Positions 1-10,388 are shown, counted from the first letter of the stretch. The stretch: DNA of 64,000 nt from Orientallactaga sibirica (GCA_036365145.1 JAEOAD010000031.1:13488001-13552000); one strand, 5' to 3'. The notes: generated by a model not told the origin, from the letters alone. Numbers and translations are program-made.

Positions 1-5
1 AAGAC

Positions 6-32
6 AAAAAAAAAAAAAAAAAAAAAAAAAAA
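6..32 (+). repeat. Poly(A) tract at left edge
   Basis: An uninterrupted run of A from about position 6. It is probably the tail of a plus-strand retroposon whose body lies to the left of the window, but with no body visible this is inference. Confidence 0.5.
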
Positions 33-60
33 GTGGCAGAGAGGCCAAGCTCACTTAAAA

Positions 61-283
61 ATTTTTTTGTTTATTATTTATTAATTAGCAACAGACAGTG
101 AGAGAAAGAGGCTGGTGGGGGGAGAATGGGCGCACCAGGGCCTCTAGCCACTGCAAACGAACTCCAGATGCATGCACCACCTTGTACATCTGGCTTACGT
201 GGGTCCTGGGGAATCGTGCCTTGAACCAGGGTCCTTAGGCTTCACAGGCAAGCGCTTAACTGCTAAGCCATCTCTCCTGGCCC
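61..283 (-). mobile_element. DIP-type tRNA-derived SINE, antisense
   Basis: Read on the minus strand it starts with a head like GGCCAGGAGAGATGGCTTAG, passes through the diagnostic CCAGATGTACAAGG-type core and ends in an A/T-rich tail seen here as TTTTTTTGTTTATTATTTA. It appears full length (about 220 bp). Similar flanks, AAGCTCAC before and AGGCTCAT after, suggest a decayed target-site duplication. The head carries the RNA polymerase III A and B boxes inherited from a tRNA; it is a retroposon and not a tRNA gene. Confidence 0.85.
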
Positions 284-339
284 AGGCTCATTTTTTAATA
301 ACAGCTCTCTTTTAGGAACTCAGTGGTGTCCCATGAGAA

Positions 340-475
340 GTGCATCAGTCCTTTCTGAGAGCATGACCCAATGTGACCCGATACCCACCACCTCCCAACT
401 CCACCAACACTGGGGGGCCTTCACCTCATGATCCCTTGGGGACACGCAAACCCTACCACAGCTGTTGCAACTGGC
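340..475 (-). mobile_element. MaLR LTR fragment (probable)
   Basis: The stretch with CACCACCTCCCAACTCC and later CTTGGGGACACGCAAACC resembles the 5' portion of a MaLR LTR read in reverse, where an ACCTCCCAAC motif is followed by a GGGGACA..CAAACC motif. No LTR ends or target duplication are visible, so it is an old fragment. It lies between a DIP SINE and a MIR. Confidence 0.4.
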
Positions 476-564
476 CAACATCATTGCCTTGGCATTAACT
501 TGGTGATAGGAGAACCTCCCAGTCTCATCATGTCCATTATTCACATCCACTGAGGCGTACTTCC

Positions 565-775
565 TGATGAGCAGAGAGGGACTCCGGGGTCAGAGCGTCT
601 GGGTTCTAATCCTGGCACCACTGAGGGGTGTGAGCTAGGCATGATGCTTTATCTTCCAGCTTCTGTGTCCTCATCCATAACAGGGGATAATAAAAATTGC
701 CATGAGGGATAAGGTCACAATGTGACACATCATAAAACATCAAAAGACCTGTGTGGAATACTTGGCTTGGTGCCC
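565..775 (+). repeat. MIR SINE
   Basis: The order of GGTCAGAGCGTCTGGGTTC, TAATCCTGGC, a degenerate GTGTGAGCTAGGCA block, then CTCATCCATAACAGGGGATAATAA matches the MIR core and its LINE2-related 3' part. Divergence is high, as expected for a Mesozoic mammalian repeat. An A-run at 785-810 follows and may belong to a separate event. Confidence 0.75.
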
Positions 776-866
776 GTTGTGACTCAAAAAAAAAAAAAAA
801 AAAAAAAAAAGGTATATAGCATGTCTATTTTTATTTGACGTTCTCTGCATTAAGAATTGGACTGTC

Positions 867-1150
867 GGGCTGCAGAGATGGCTTAGGTGTTAAGGCGCCG
901 GCCCCTAAGCCTAAGAACACTGGTTCCAATCTCCAGCGGTTCCAATCTTCAGGTCCCACGTTTAGCCAGATGCAAAGTGAGGCAAGGGCACAATGCCGCA
1001 CTTGCCCACAAGGGGGCGCACACATCTGGATTTCGTTCCAAGCAGCTGAGAGACTGCTGGCGCGCCCATCTCTATCTGTCTTCCTCTCCTTCTCTGTCTC
1101 TCTGTGTCTCTCTCTAAAAAAAGTAAAAATAAAAAAAAAATAAAAAAAAA
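867..1150 (+). mobile_element. DIP SINE, long variant with internal insertion and duplicated B-box region
   Basis: It is flanked by a perfect 14-bp target duplication, AGAATTGGACTGTC, at 853-866 and 1151-1164. Compared with the common form it has two differences: a 16-bp tandem duplication covering the presumed B-box (922-937 and 938-953, both starting GGTTCCAATCT), and about 24-30 extra bases containing CACAATGCCGCACTTG between the GATGCA and ACAAGG core motifs. The insertion is shared with the copy at 54041-54283, so it marks a subfamily. The tail is an A-rich run broken by T. Confidence 0.9.
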
Positions 1151-1164
1151 AGAATTGGACTGTC

Positions 1165-1994
1165 TAGACCCAGTTTTGGTGGGATGGAACATTATGATTT
1201 TACAGGTTTAAAATTGCTATTCTTTGAAATAGATGCCCTAAAACATAGTGTAATTTAGGCTTGCAAAATATATTTGCATTGGTGCTTTCTATATTCTACA
1301 AATGTTTAATGTGGCTCTTCATAGTACTTTGTAGTTACTTTATTATTCTAAAGTGAGAACGATGGGACTAGTCCTTTTGATTCTCTTCTCTCCCTTCACT
1401 TTCTTAGTTCTAATTTTCTATTTTTATTTCATAAATCTTGCAATATATGTACCTTTAACTACAGATTTAAGGACAAGATGTTATAAAGAAATGAAATATA
1501 AAATTGTCATTCTTTAAACTAACAAAATCCTATAAGCTAAATGATTTTAGAGGTTAACTATCAGGAGGCCAAATGACAACTTAGGGATCAATCATTGCTG
1601 AATTCCATCCTTAGGAGGCGCAGAATGTTATTTTGTATGAACCTTTTGTCCAGTTTCTTTTGCATTTTTTTCTGAGAACTAAAGTAACTATATCCATAAA
1701 TAAGTAATTAATGTCCTAATTCTTTGCACGTTTCTTTTCTTTATCATTTTATTGTTTATAAGACAGCAGTAAGCAGAAACAAATTCTCCTCTTTGTTCTC
1801 CTATGATCCCTTAGAATCTGAACAAGCTCATTCAGATGGTTCATGCAGTCATGGAAGAGGAACTATATGCCAGCTACCTTCATACACATGCCTTGTTTAA
1901 TTTCTGTAAATCTGCAAAACAAGTCGTATGCACATGTTTACTTAAATGTGAAGAGATTGAGAACGGAAGTAATTTTAAAAATTCTGCTTACAAA
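1165..1994. other. No gene or repeat recognised
   Basis: AT-rich sequence without a convincing open frame, splice-flanked exon or known repeat. Either unique or too diverged to name by eye. Confidence 0.5.
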
Positions 1995-2002
1995 TCATTT
2001 TC

Positions 2003-2090
2003 CCTCTGACCTCCCCATGTGCACTGTAGCATGCATGTGCCTGCACTTACACACAGGAACATGCACACATACAAGCACGTACATATTTCT
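2003..2090 (+). repeat. Possible B4 3'-end fragment
   Basis: CTCTGACCTCCCCATGTGC followed by a degenerate CA-rich run matches the usual end of B4 elements (CTCTGACCTCCACATGC then CA repeats). The 5' part is not visible. Confidence 0.35.
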
Positions 2091-2584
2091 TCAATTAAAT
2101 TCATATTGATTTGGGATTTTGTTTATTTCCACTGATTTCAGGTGAAGTGGGTTGAGGGAAGGCTGAGTCTGGCATAGGGTGTGAATTACCTGTGTATCAG
2201 GAATTGTTTTTGCCTATTTTTTTTTCAGGAAAAAAAAAACATTCTTTTGAAGTTTTATGTTTCAAACAGACATCCACATGACATTTGCTTTTTATCTGCC
2301 TATGAAGCAAACAGCACCATGTGTTTGAGAAGTATCAAGGAGGACAGATCTCCTGGCATGGTAAGTTTCCTGGATTTCTCACCCCAAATATATCTCAGCT
2401 GAGATTAGGTCAGAGTCTGCTCCACATTCAGTGGAGTGTAGGATTCCCTTTCTAAGAAAACATCAACAATTTCTGTCTAAATCTATGCTTGACACTATGC
2501 TACATTCTGTCGATTATGAAAACATTTGAAAAGGAAGCCTTTATAATGTGGTTAGCAACATTTCAATTTGTATGTATTAGGTTA
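2091..2584. other. No gene or repeat recognised
   Basis: About 500 bp with short AT-rich tracts. A 73-codon open frame at 2181-2402 has no recognisable domain and no supporting signals, so it is not called. Confidence 0.5.
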
Positions 2585-2770
2585 GACAAGTCCATGTTGC
2601 CCTGCCCCATGGGAGGGCATTTGAAAATGTCGAGACATTTTTGGCTCCTCAGCTAGGGGCTGCCACCGGCATCTCATGGATGAAGGCCAAGGATGCTGCT
2701 GTATCCTTCGGTGCACAAAACAGAAAATTATTTGATCTAAAATTTCAAGGGTTAAGGTTGAGAAACCCTG
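2585..2770 (-). mobile_element. MER20 (hAT-Charlie non-autonomous DNA transposon)
   Basis: Read in reverse it begins CAGGGTTTCTCAACCTTAA, then carries the TTTTGTGCACCGAAGGAT-like block, GCATCCTTGGCCTTCATCC and a CAAAAATGTCTCGACATT-like block, in the order of the roughly 220-bp MER20 consensus as I remember it. The far end is degraded. This family predates the placental radiation and some human copies are reported to act as endometrial enhancers; nothing here shows activity of this copy. Confidence 0.8.
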
Positions 2771-3559
2771 ACAAAGATCAAACTGCCTTAAAATATCCTC
2801 CACATCTCTAACCTGGACCTATTTAAACGCATTTCTGCCTTCCAGCATGCACAGTGTTAATGTGACATTAGATTCTGTGGCTTTGTCTCAACTCCTAAGC
2901 CTGCTGATCGATGCCTCCATTCTTCTCTGGCTGTCAGTTATTGACTTTCTCTGACTCTGGCACCCAAGCCCTTGTTATTGGGGATGTGAGAGATGAAGCA
3001 GTGCTTGAACCATCTCTTGTATCTCTTAAATATGTCTTTAATTAGACTAGGAAAAATTATCTAATAAAATCAATTTAACACCAGGCTAATGAAGAGATTA
3101 AGGAGACAGAAATAGATATCTTGCTGATAGGAATGAGACATATGATTTAAATCCTTTTGGGGAAAACTATTCATGTAATGGTTAGATTCCTCTCAAGACA
3201 TTTAGAAGGGAGACTTTCTTGTTGACTGAGCTCTTGATGGTCCCCCAAGTATTCTGGGTGTTTCCCTAGCATTCCATCTGCAATATTTATTATTCTAAGT
3301 GAAATGCAGATGTTTGTTGTTATTTTATGTCAAATTTCAGCCCAACTTCCAAAGCCTTGTCAGCATTCTTGCATTAATTAACAAATTAATTTTCCAAACC
3401 ATGTTTTTGAAATGTCCACTGCATTTTGGTACTCTACTGGTTCTTGAGCAATGGGAATGTGGATAGAATGTCTAGTGGAAGACAAAAGGTTTTAAGCAAA
3501 TATTTATGATTAATAGAATCAGTGTTCTATAAGAGAAATGCAAAAATGTTCTGGGACTT
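2771..3559. other. No gene or repeat recognised
   Basis: Mixed-composition sequence with scattered TTAATTAA-type islands (for example ATTAATTAACAAATTAATT near 3375). No exon or mobile element could be supported. Confidence 0.5.
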
Positions 3560-3725
3560 CACACAGAACAAATTCTGTTTGGAGAATTGAGAAAAAATTT
3601 GATGTACAAAGTAATAAGTGAACTTAGTATTGAAGGATGGACAGGAGTTTGCCAGACAAAGATGATACACATTAAAGAACACTGGTTGATATGCTATGGC
3701 AGAATATAAGGTGAGAGGGATGGAT
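3560..3725 (+). repeat. Ancient interspersed repeat (L2/MIR-age, unnamed)
   Basis: TATTGAAGGATGGACAGGAG followed by TTTGCCAGACAAAG and a later AAAGAACAC resembles a widespread old mammalian repeat motif (TTGAAGGATGAGTAGGAGTTT). A second, longer copy of the same kind lies at 43030-43390. I cannot name the family with certainty. Confidence 0.4.
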
Positions 3726-3824
3726 GGCAACGGATGAAGACTGACTGCATTCCCTGATACATGGTGAGCTTTTGGGGAGAGAAACTCTCCCCTTTACTTT
3801 TCTAGTGTCTGTAGCAACACTGGG

Positions 3825-4265
3825 TGTTGCAATCTGGTTCACATTGCTGACAGAAAACACCTGGCCAAGAGCAGCTTTTGAGAAAAAAGGGTTTATTTTG
3901 GCTTACAGACTCTAGGGGAAGCTCCATTATGGCAGGGGAAAATGATGGTATGAGCAGAGGGTGGATATCACCTCCTGGCCAACATCAGGTGTACAACAGG
4001 AACAGGAGAGTGTGCTAAGCACTGGCAAGGGCAAACTGGGTATAATACCCATAAGCCTGTCCCCAACAATACACTGCCTCCAGGAGGCATTAATTCCCAA
4101 ATGTCCATCAGCTGGGAACCTAGCATTCAGAGCACCTAAGTTTATGGGGGATACCTGAATCAAACCACCACATTTCACCCCAGCCCCCATAAACTAATTA
4201 TCCATGATGTAAAATGCAATGCATTCAGTCCATCTTTAAAAGTCCCCATAGTTTTTAACAAATTG
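3825..4265 (-). mobile_element. ERVL-MaLR 3' LTR plus stub of internal region
   Basis: On the minus strand the LTR starts TGTGGTGGTTTGATTCAGG (ending at 4172 in plus coordinates) and closes near 3825 with ..GCAACA, about 348 bp with TG..CA ends. Immediately upstream in element sense (plus 4173-4265) lie a purine-rich tract ATGGGGGCTGGGGTGAAA, in the position of a polypurine tract, and the ACTATGGGGACTTTTAAAG motif I associate with the MT/ORR1 internal region. So this is a 3' LTR with a remnant of its non-coding interior, cut off by the B4 at 4266. No matching 5-bp duplication is expected because the 5' side is lost. Confidence 0.75.
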
Positions 4266-4613
4266 TTTTTTTTAAATGTGTGGTATGTGATATGTGTGTG
4301 GAGGGGGGTATTTGTGGATGTGTGTGGTATATGTATGCACATGCATGTGCAGATGCACTCTCAAGTGCAGGTCCAAGAGGAGAACATCAAATTTCATTTC
4401 TCTATCACTCAGCAACTTATTTCCTTAAGATATATTTTCTTTCTGAACATGTAGCTATGGTTTTCGTGAACTCAAGCAATTCTCTGTCTCTGTTCACCAC
4501 AGGACTGGGGCTACAGACATGCGTGGCCATACTGTTTACATGCGTCCTGGGCAGTTAAACTCAGGTAGTTAGAGGCTTTCTCAGTTGCACTTGCTGAGCC
4601 ATCTCCTCTGCCC
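4266..4613 (-). mobile_element. B4 SINE, antisense, degenerate
   Basis: TG-rich start, a GTCCAAGAGGAGAACATCAAA block, then GAACTCAAGCAATTCTC, CTACAGACATGCGTGGCC and a terminal CTTGCTGAGCCATCTCC are the reverse of a B4 element: an ID-like tRNA head, a B1-like middle and a CA-rich end. It interrupts the MaLR remnant on its left. The 7SL-like middle is poorly kept. Confidence 0.65.
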
Positions 4614-5131
4614 CCAATTAAGCTGGAAGAGCTTTTCTTATATACTGATCTATGGCATTTTGGGGAAATGAGCTGAACTTCAGCATCCACAGCACAAAGA
4701 AAACCAAACAACAAAATTTGTAATGAGGAAATTTGCCACGTGAGTTACATATCTTCCAAGAAATCATTGCTAGCAGTTTTCATTGTCTTCACATTTTTAG
4801 GTTTGGCTACTTTTCAACTTTTACTTTAAAAGGAATGTAGCTTGTGCATTCCTTAAATGCAACATGGTCCTGGTTTTATTTGCAGAACAGCACCTCCTTA
4901 GGCATCAGTTAGTATAACAGAATGCATTTGAGTTATGTTGTCTAAAATTATAGAATTTCATGAAGCATATTTCTCAGTGCAGAGGATTGCCTGGAAAGAG
5001 ACACATAGACCAATGAAATCTTCACTTGACTTCCCAGCCAATTGTGTTCTTGATGAAAGATTCCTTACTCTCTATGCTCATTTTATAAAATTGCTTTTCC
5101 AGACTCTACAGTTATAAGATGAAGAAGTGTA
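4614..5131. other. No gene or repeat recognised
   Basis: AT-rich sequence without a supported feature; the 60-codon frame at 4935-5117 has no recognisable similarity. Confidence 0.5.
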
Positions 5132-5144
5132 TAAAAAGTATCAG

Positions 5145-5316
5145 TATAAGGCTAGAGAGATGGCTTAGTGGTTAAGGCACTTGCCTGAGAAGCCTAAGGA
5201 CATGGGTTGTACTCTCCCAGAATCACATAATCCAGATGCACAAGGTGATGCATACACACAAGGTGGCACATATGTCTGGAGTTTGATTGCAGTGGCTAGA
5301 GGCTCTGGCATGCCAA

Positions 5317-5362
<46 letters not shown>

Positions 5363-5402
5363 GTCTCTCATTCTCACTCTTTCTCTGTCTCATAGAAAGT
5401 AT
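5145..5402 (+). mobile_element. DIP SINE, variant with 18-bp core tandem duplication
   Basis: Target duplication TAAAAAGTATCAG at 5132-5144 and TAAAAAGTACCAG at 5403-5415. The core CACAAGGTG unit is doubled: 5239-5256 and 5257-5274, period 18. The same doubling occurs at 26780-26815, so it is a subfamily mark. The CT-rich part has expanded into (CT)n followed by (CA)n at about 5321-5361. Confidence 0.9.
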
Positions 5403-5415
5403 TAAAAAGTACCAG

Positions 5416-5730
5416 CACATAGTAGCTTCTTCAACAGAAACTGAAAGTTATGGTTCAAGGTCTACCCTCAATGTACACAAAACCACACCATTGTTCTCAT
5501 TCAGTCAGTGCACAAAGAACTTAGTGTAGTCAGCCCATCTGGTACTAAACATATTCTACCTTTAATTCTTTTCTATATCTGGAAGTTGAGTTAGACATGG
5601 AAGCTTGGCAGTGAGAAAGATCAAAATTAGTAATAAGTATTTGAGTTTAAGTTCAAAAAGAAGAAATTGGCCAAGCTATTAGGTTGGCATGATGGAAAAT
5701 GGATGGGTACAGTCTCTCTACTATTATCCA
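5416..5730. other. No gene or repeat recognised
   Basis: Short unique-looking stretch between a SINE and a MIR; nothing supportable. Confidence 0.5.
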
Positions 5731-5734
5731 AGGT

Positions 5735-5925
5735 GTACAGAAGCAGGTTCTTTTACATGTGCTATTTATAACCACCCTACAAGGAAATAATGAGATGAGT
5801 AAACACAAGATCTGAGAAGTTCAGGAACAACTCAAGGTCTCATAGCCAGCAGGGACTGAGTACAGCCTAGTTTCAAATCTCTTGTCTTCCCAATATTCTA
5901 TGCTGCTTTCTAGGGAGTAGAAATG
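5735..5925 (-). repeat. MIR SINE, antisense
   Basis: AATAATGAGATGAGTAAAC, then AACTCAAGGTCTCATAGCC, AGCAGGGACTGAGT and TTTCAAATCTCTTGTCTTCC follow the reverse MIR consensus (deposit of ..GGTCACACAGC..GCAGAGCTGGGATTC). Strongly diverged. Confidence 0.65.
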
Positions 5926-7221
5926 GGAGCAGTTTGAAGAACCAGAGCAATGTGAAAGTTTGATACCCTGGATCATCCAAATGAACTGCAATGACATGTC
6001 AGAAGATCCCAGGACAGATTCAGCTATGAGGTAGTTAATTTAAGACCACTGGAAGGCTCTTTCTTCTCTCCCTAAGAAACTAGCTTGGTCTTCACCATTA
6101 CTGTCCCCACTGATCAGTCCTTAGATTGAGCTAAGAAAGGGTCTAGTTCCTAGGGGAAGAGGTAATGGCATTTAGCCTGCAGGATGCAGCCAGAAAAATG
6201 AAAAAAAAATGGGTTAAGAGTAATTCTGGCATGGTTGTTCATAAATGCAATGTGAACATAGGTGGGGTATGAGGAAGGGATTACATGGAATAAAGATATT
6301 GATGTCTGTATGGGCACACTCATTGGGGCTCATATGGTACCATATTCTGAGACAGCATAGAACAGAGTCAACTAATGGAATATAGTATAGTGTGTAATAT
6401 GTAGTATAGTGTGGTCCAGCCTGAATTTGTCATATTAGACTATCCTAGACCTTGGTGGGACTGTATCTTGGCAGAGGAACTGAAGAGGATAGGGAGATGG
6501 AGCTGAGCTCTTAAAATGAAAGATTTGTGGATAATAAAAGCAAGTTTGATAGAGTAAGGGGTTTGGTTCTTAGATATTTCCTTAGTATTAGAGTAACTTG
6601 AGAAACCATGTTTATTCATACTAGTAACTCCAAGGAACTCACATAATGCCTGGTTATACTAGACCCTCCATTAATGTTCACTGAATATAGATTACAGTCA
6701 ATGACTTGGGGGAAAGTTAATGGAACATGGCAGAAAGTGTTCTGAATAATCTTGGATAAAATGCTTGTTGAATACCATCCAAAATTAAGTACTATCTGAG
6801 GATCTTTACTTTAATACAAAGGCCAAGGAGCCAAATATGGACTGAAGTCCTTTTGTATATGTGGAGATGATTATAATAACATACTGTGGGAATGAAGTAT
6901 GGGAATAAACTATGGAAAAGACCTGGAAATATTTCTTAAGGATCTTATAAATAGCTTTTGTGATATTGTTGCTATGAGAAGCTGAATTATTTACTTGTAA
7001 TTTTCTGTAAAGTTAATCTTACAATTATGCATTCCACCTGCTTAAAGTAATGTGACTGATTTTCTTCTGCCTTAGTGTACCCTTGGCCTGAACAGCACAG
7101 ATGACCAATATTGACGAGCAATGTTTAGAGATTCTGACTGATCTGTTTAGAGATTCTGACTGATCTTAAGATATGCTCTGTGCTCCTTTTATCAGAGGCC
7201 TGGTTGGACTGTCAACTCAGA
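5926..7221. other. Unique-looking sequence; one short tandem duplication
   Basis: No exon or known repeat found in 1.3 kb. The only structure noted is a perfect 22-bp tandem duplication (7122-7143 and 7144-7165) whose unit begins TGTTTAGAGATTC. Confidence 0.5.
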
Positions 7222-7648
7222 ACAAAAGGCAACATAGTGCTGAGAAGAAAGGATGGAGGAATGCCCAGCACTGAAACACCTCTGTCACACCTTCCAAGGC
7301 TCAGGGACCATTGAGGAAGAGGGGTGGACAGAATGGAAGAGCCAAAGGAAGGGTATGACCTCTTACAATGCAACTGTCCAGACAGAAATTGGTCTCGATA
7401 TCCATGACCTTGCAGTGCCTAGCAATACCTTTGCAAGACCCTCAGAATAGAAGAAAAAGATGATGACATCAAATTAAAAGAGAGACCAATGGAGAAAGGG
7501 AGGGGATACGACTGAGATTGGGGTTCTAAAGGGGAATGGGGGAGGGGAGGGAAATATCATGCGTTTTTTTGTATGTAAGAATAGAAGTTGTCAATAAAAA
7601 AGAGAAATGAATAAATCCCTAATTCCTACAAAAAAAAAAAAAAAAAAA
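7222..7648 (+). mobile_element. 5'-truncated L1 3' end (lineage A)
   Basis: Starts abruptly at AACAAAAGGCAACATAG and runs to AAGTTGTCAATAAAAAAGAG followed by an A-run at 7630-7648. Other copies of the same 3' end occur at 11699-11845, 20956-21956 and (minus) 28117-28546; all share the end and differ in where they start, which is the signature of a 5'-truncated non-LTR retroposon. I assign it to the L1 3' UTR by resemblance to rodent L1 3' UTRs and by homology with the lineage B elements below. A 65-codon frame inside it is not a gene. Confidence 0.7.
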
Positions 7649-8384
7649 GAAATGCTGATCCATAGCGTTGAAGATAACAAGGTCAGGAACTATGGACCCA
7701 CAGATCTGTGGAAGGCAACAGGTAGGCTTGATGTGATTGTTCCTGTGGTCAGACTTTATGTGTTCTGGATCAGCAGAGTCCAGCGGGTCATACTCTTAAA
7801 TCCCTTCATTTAACAAATGTTTAAGGATTATCCAAAGTTGAAAGTTTCTTAACTTTTGCTCATACAATGTACTTCTTGTTCACATATTAACTGGTTTTTT
7901 GCTGTTCAATAAAAGTGCCAATGAGTGCCTGCATATGAGAGAGAGCAGTTCATATCTGCAGTAATGTCAGAGCAGCGGTGACAGCAGATGTAGCAGGTTT
8001 ATGAATGGCTTGAAATAAATTTCTCTTCAGTTTCTTTTTTCCTCAACTTCTAGAGGCAGCTAGGCCACTCCTGAGTTAGGGGTATTAGGAGTTAGCACTC
8101 TCATCTCCCAGACTCTGCTTCTAGAAGCAGTTTACCCCTTTCTGGATAGGAAAGTACCAGAGGTTAGTCTTTGCTAAATCATGGCTGTGCCCCGCATATA
8201 GACCATGCATGTTATATATTATGTATGCATTATGTGAATGAGAAACTCAAATAATGATAGGGAGAATTCCATCAAAAGTCGAGTGCTCTTTAATATGGGC
8301 CTCATAAAGGGCCCACTTCTACAGACTAAAATTCCACCATCTTACTCTATGTTCCTGAGAGATATGATTTTAAAAAGAACTTAG
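7649..8384. other. No gene or repeat recognised
   Basis: Unique-looking 0.7 kb. Nothing supportable beyond short AT-rich tracts. Confidence 0.5.
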
Positions 8385-8385
8385 A

Positions 8386-8660
8386 GAGGGGTTGGGGAGG
8401 TAGGTAGGCACTTATAGGAACTTGCTTGCGAAGCCTGCAACCTGAATCCAGTCCTCCCTGGCCTCAATTAAAACTGGATGTAAAGTGGTGCATGTTTCTG
8501 TGATCCTAACATGAATATGACAATGCAAGGTGGATCCAGGAGAATTTAGAGCTTGTGGGCTACTTAGCAGCTTGCCAACAATGGCAAGAGATCCTGTCTC
8601 AAGGAAGGTATAAGAAGAACACAGATAATTCTTGAGAACACACACACAAATAAATAAAAT
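8386..8660 (+). mobile_element. B4-like composite SINE
   Basis: A tRNA-like head (GGTTGGGGAGG, then ACTTGCTTGCGAAGCCTG) is followed by a B1-like middle (GTTTCTGTGATCCTAACA, GCAAGAGATCCTGTCTC) and a short CA/AAATA tail. The same head-middle order is seen at 38455-38763. Its tail is the insertion site of the next DIP element. Confidence 0.6.
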
Positions 8661-8667
8661 ATCAAGG

Positions 8668-8877
8668 GGTTGGAGGGATGGCTTAGCTGTTAAGGTGTTT
8701 GCCTGCAAAGCCAAAGGACCCAGGTTTGATTCCCCAGGACCCATGTTAGCCAGATGCACAAGGGGGTGCACACATCTGGAGTTTGTTTGCAGTGGCTAGA
8801 GGCTTGACATGCCCATTCTCTCTCTCTGTATCTCCTTCTTTCTCTGCCAAATAAATAAAAATAAAATATTTAAAAAA
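8668..8877 (+). mobile_element. DIP SINE
   Basis: Full-length common form: head GGAGGGATGGCTTAGCTG, core CCAGATGCACAAGGGGG, end CTCTCTCTCTCTG and AAATAAATAAAAATAAAA. The target duplication TAAATAAAATATCAAGG (8651-8667) is repeated as AATAAAATTTCAAGG at about 8878-8892, so it landed in the tail of the preceding B4-like element. Confidence 0.9.
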
Positions 8878-8892
8878 ATAAAATTTCAAGGC

Positions 8893-9448
8893 ACCTGTGT
8901 TTTATTTCATCTTCCCAGTGTGGGCCACTGCAGAATTTAAACATTAACATTTATAAGTTGGTTTTGTTCACTTGTGAAAAACATCTCAGTCACTATTGGA
9001 ATTTCTTGAAACTTCAGAATCACTTAAAATTCTGGACCCAACTTCCATGTAGCAGCAATTTTTGGGTGGATGGCCATTTTATTCAGGTGGACATGTGCTT
9101 CCCAGACCATCATCGCCTCTTAACTCAGAGGTTGCTGATGTTCAAGATTGCTAATGTTTACACTTGTGGTGCATAGAGTTAAGAGGAAATTGAAGTTAGG
9201 TATGTGCTCATGTATAGTAAAACTGAAATCATTAAATGCATGAGAGGTCATATGTTCCACACAAGAGCAGAAGAGAACAAAGTTCTCCATAGATGTGTAA
9301 CATCTTTCTAGATGTTTAAAGTACACATCAATGGTTTCTGTGCAAAATGATATATTGTTGTGCAAGGACCACATTATGAAACCAAGGAATAACATAAAAA
9401 CATAATTATTGAAATTTCAACAGGCACGTTCATTCAATAAAGTTTAAT
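8893..9448. other. No gene or repeat recognised
   Basis: AT-rich unique-looking stretch. Open frames on both strands here lack recognisable domains. Confidence 0.5.
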
Positions 9449-9458
9449 TCTAATGAAC

Positions 9459-9495
9459 TTTGTTTTTTAAATTTTATATATTTATTTATTTGTAG

Positions 9496-9537
<42 letters not shown>

Positions 9538-9684
9538 ATGTGTGTGTATACACTGCAGCAAACAAACTCTAGATGTTTACACCACTTTTTACATCTAGCT
9601 TTACATAGGTGTCTGGGAATTGAACTTGGGCCAGTGGACCTGGCAAGCAACAATCTTTAACCACTGAGCAATTTCCCCAGTCCC
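9459..9684 (-). mobile_element. DIP SINE with (TG)n in its CT/GA-rich part
   Basis: The 10-bp target duplication TCTAATGAAC is at 9449-9458 and 9685-9694. On the minus strand the head reads GACTGGGGAAATTGCTCAG. Where other copies have a CT run this one carries (TG)n on the plus strand at 9497-9536, showing that the SINE tail seeds microsatellites. Confidence 0.85.
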
Positions 9685-9782
9685 TCTAATGAACCTTAAA
9701 TGAAAATAAATTACAATGCTATTAAATTCAATTAGAATGAAAATTTTTTCAGAGTAGTACAGCTCTTAAAAAATAGCATGGT

Positions 9783-10020
9783 TTGCTGAGTCTAGTGACA
9801 CAGACTTGTTATCCCAAGTACTTGGAAGGTTGAGGCAGGAAGAGCACATGTTCAGTGTCTATCTTGGTTACAGAGTGAGTTCAAACCCAGCCCACATAAT
9901 ATAGTGAGGCCTTGTCTCAAAATAAAAAGTGAAAAAAAGGGCTGTAGATAGAGTTAAGTGAGAGAGCACTTGCTTAGCGTTCATGAAGTCCTAAGTTCAA
10001 TCCCCTGCACTATAAAAAAT
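9783..10020 (+). mobile_element. B1 plus ID SINE pair
   Basis: A diverged B1 (9783-9928: ACTTGTTATCCCAAGTACTT, GGCAGGAAGAGCAC, AGTGAGGCCTTGTCTC) is followed after an A-rich link by an ID element (9935-10010: GGGCTGTAGATAGAGTTAAG, GAGAGCACTTGCTTAGCG, TTCAATCCCCTGCAC). The same order is found at 25171-25450. Whether this is a fused unit or ID inserted in the B1 tail is not resolved. Confidence 0.7.
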
Positions 10021-10166
10021 ATAATGACTTTATAATAGAAGAATTTCATGGGCAGTAGAAATGATGTGCCAAGGACTATTTTTTCCTAGTTGATAATTAC
10101 AGCCACCCTCTTGGGCATTGTTTCATGCTTATGGTTTATTGATCTATAGTCATGACCTTATCCTTC

Positions 10167-10189
10167 AAAAAACTTTTCTTTTAAATATT

Positions 10190-10220
<31 letters not shown>

Positions 10221-10378
10221 TTAGGGAGAGAGAGAGAGGTGCACCAGCACCTCCAGCCATTGCAAATGAAATCCAGATACATGTGCTACCTTGTGCATCT
10301 GACTTACATGGGTACTGGAGAATCAAACCTGTGTTCTTTACAGACAAGTGGCTTAACTACCAAACCATCACTTTAGCC
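10167..10378 (-). mobile_element. DIP SINE, antisense
   Basis: Target duplication CATGACCTTA at 10151-10160 and 10379-10388. (TTTA)n tail at about 10190-10222 and a short GA run precede the body. The 150-codon open frame running through it is composed of SINE sequence and is not a gene. Confidence 0.88.
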
Positions 10379-10388
10379 CATGACCTTA

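Noticed and set aside
4268..4350. TG-rich start of the B4 at 4266 as an independent microsatellite
   Set aside because: The CA-rich end is part of the B4 consensus and the repeat is imperfect.
8668..8730. tRNA-like heads with A and B boxes in the many DIP and ID copies as tRNA genes
   Set aside because: They are SINE heads followed by the SINE body and A-rich tail, flanked by target duplications, with no tRNA acceptor stem pairing at the 3' side.
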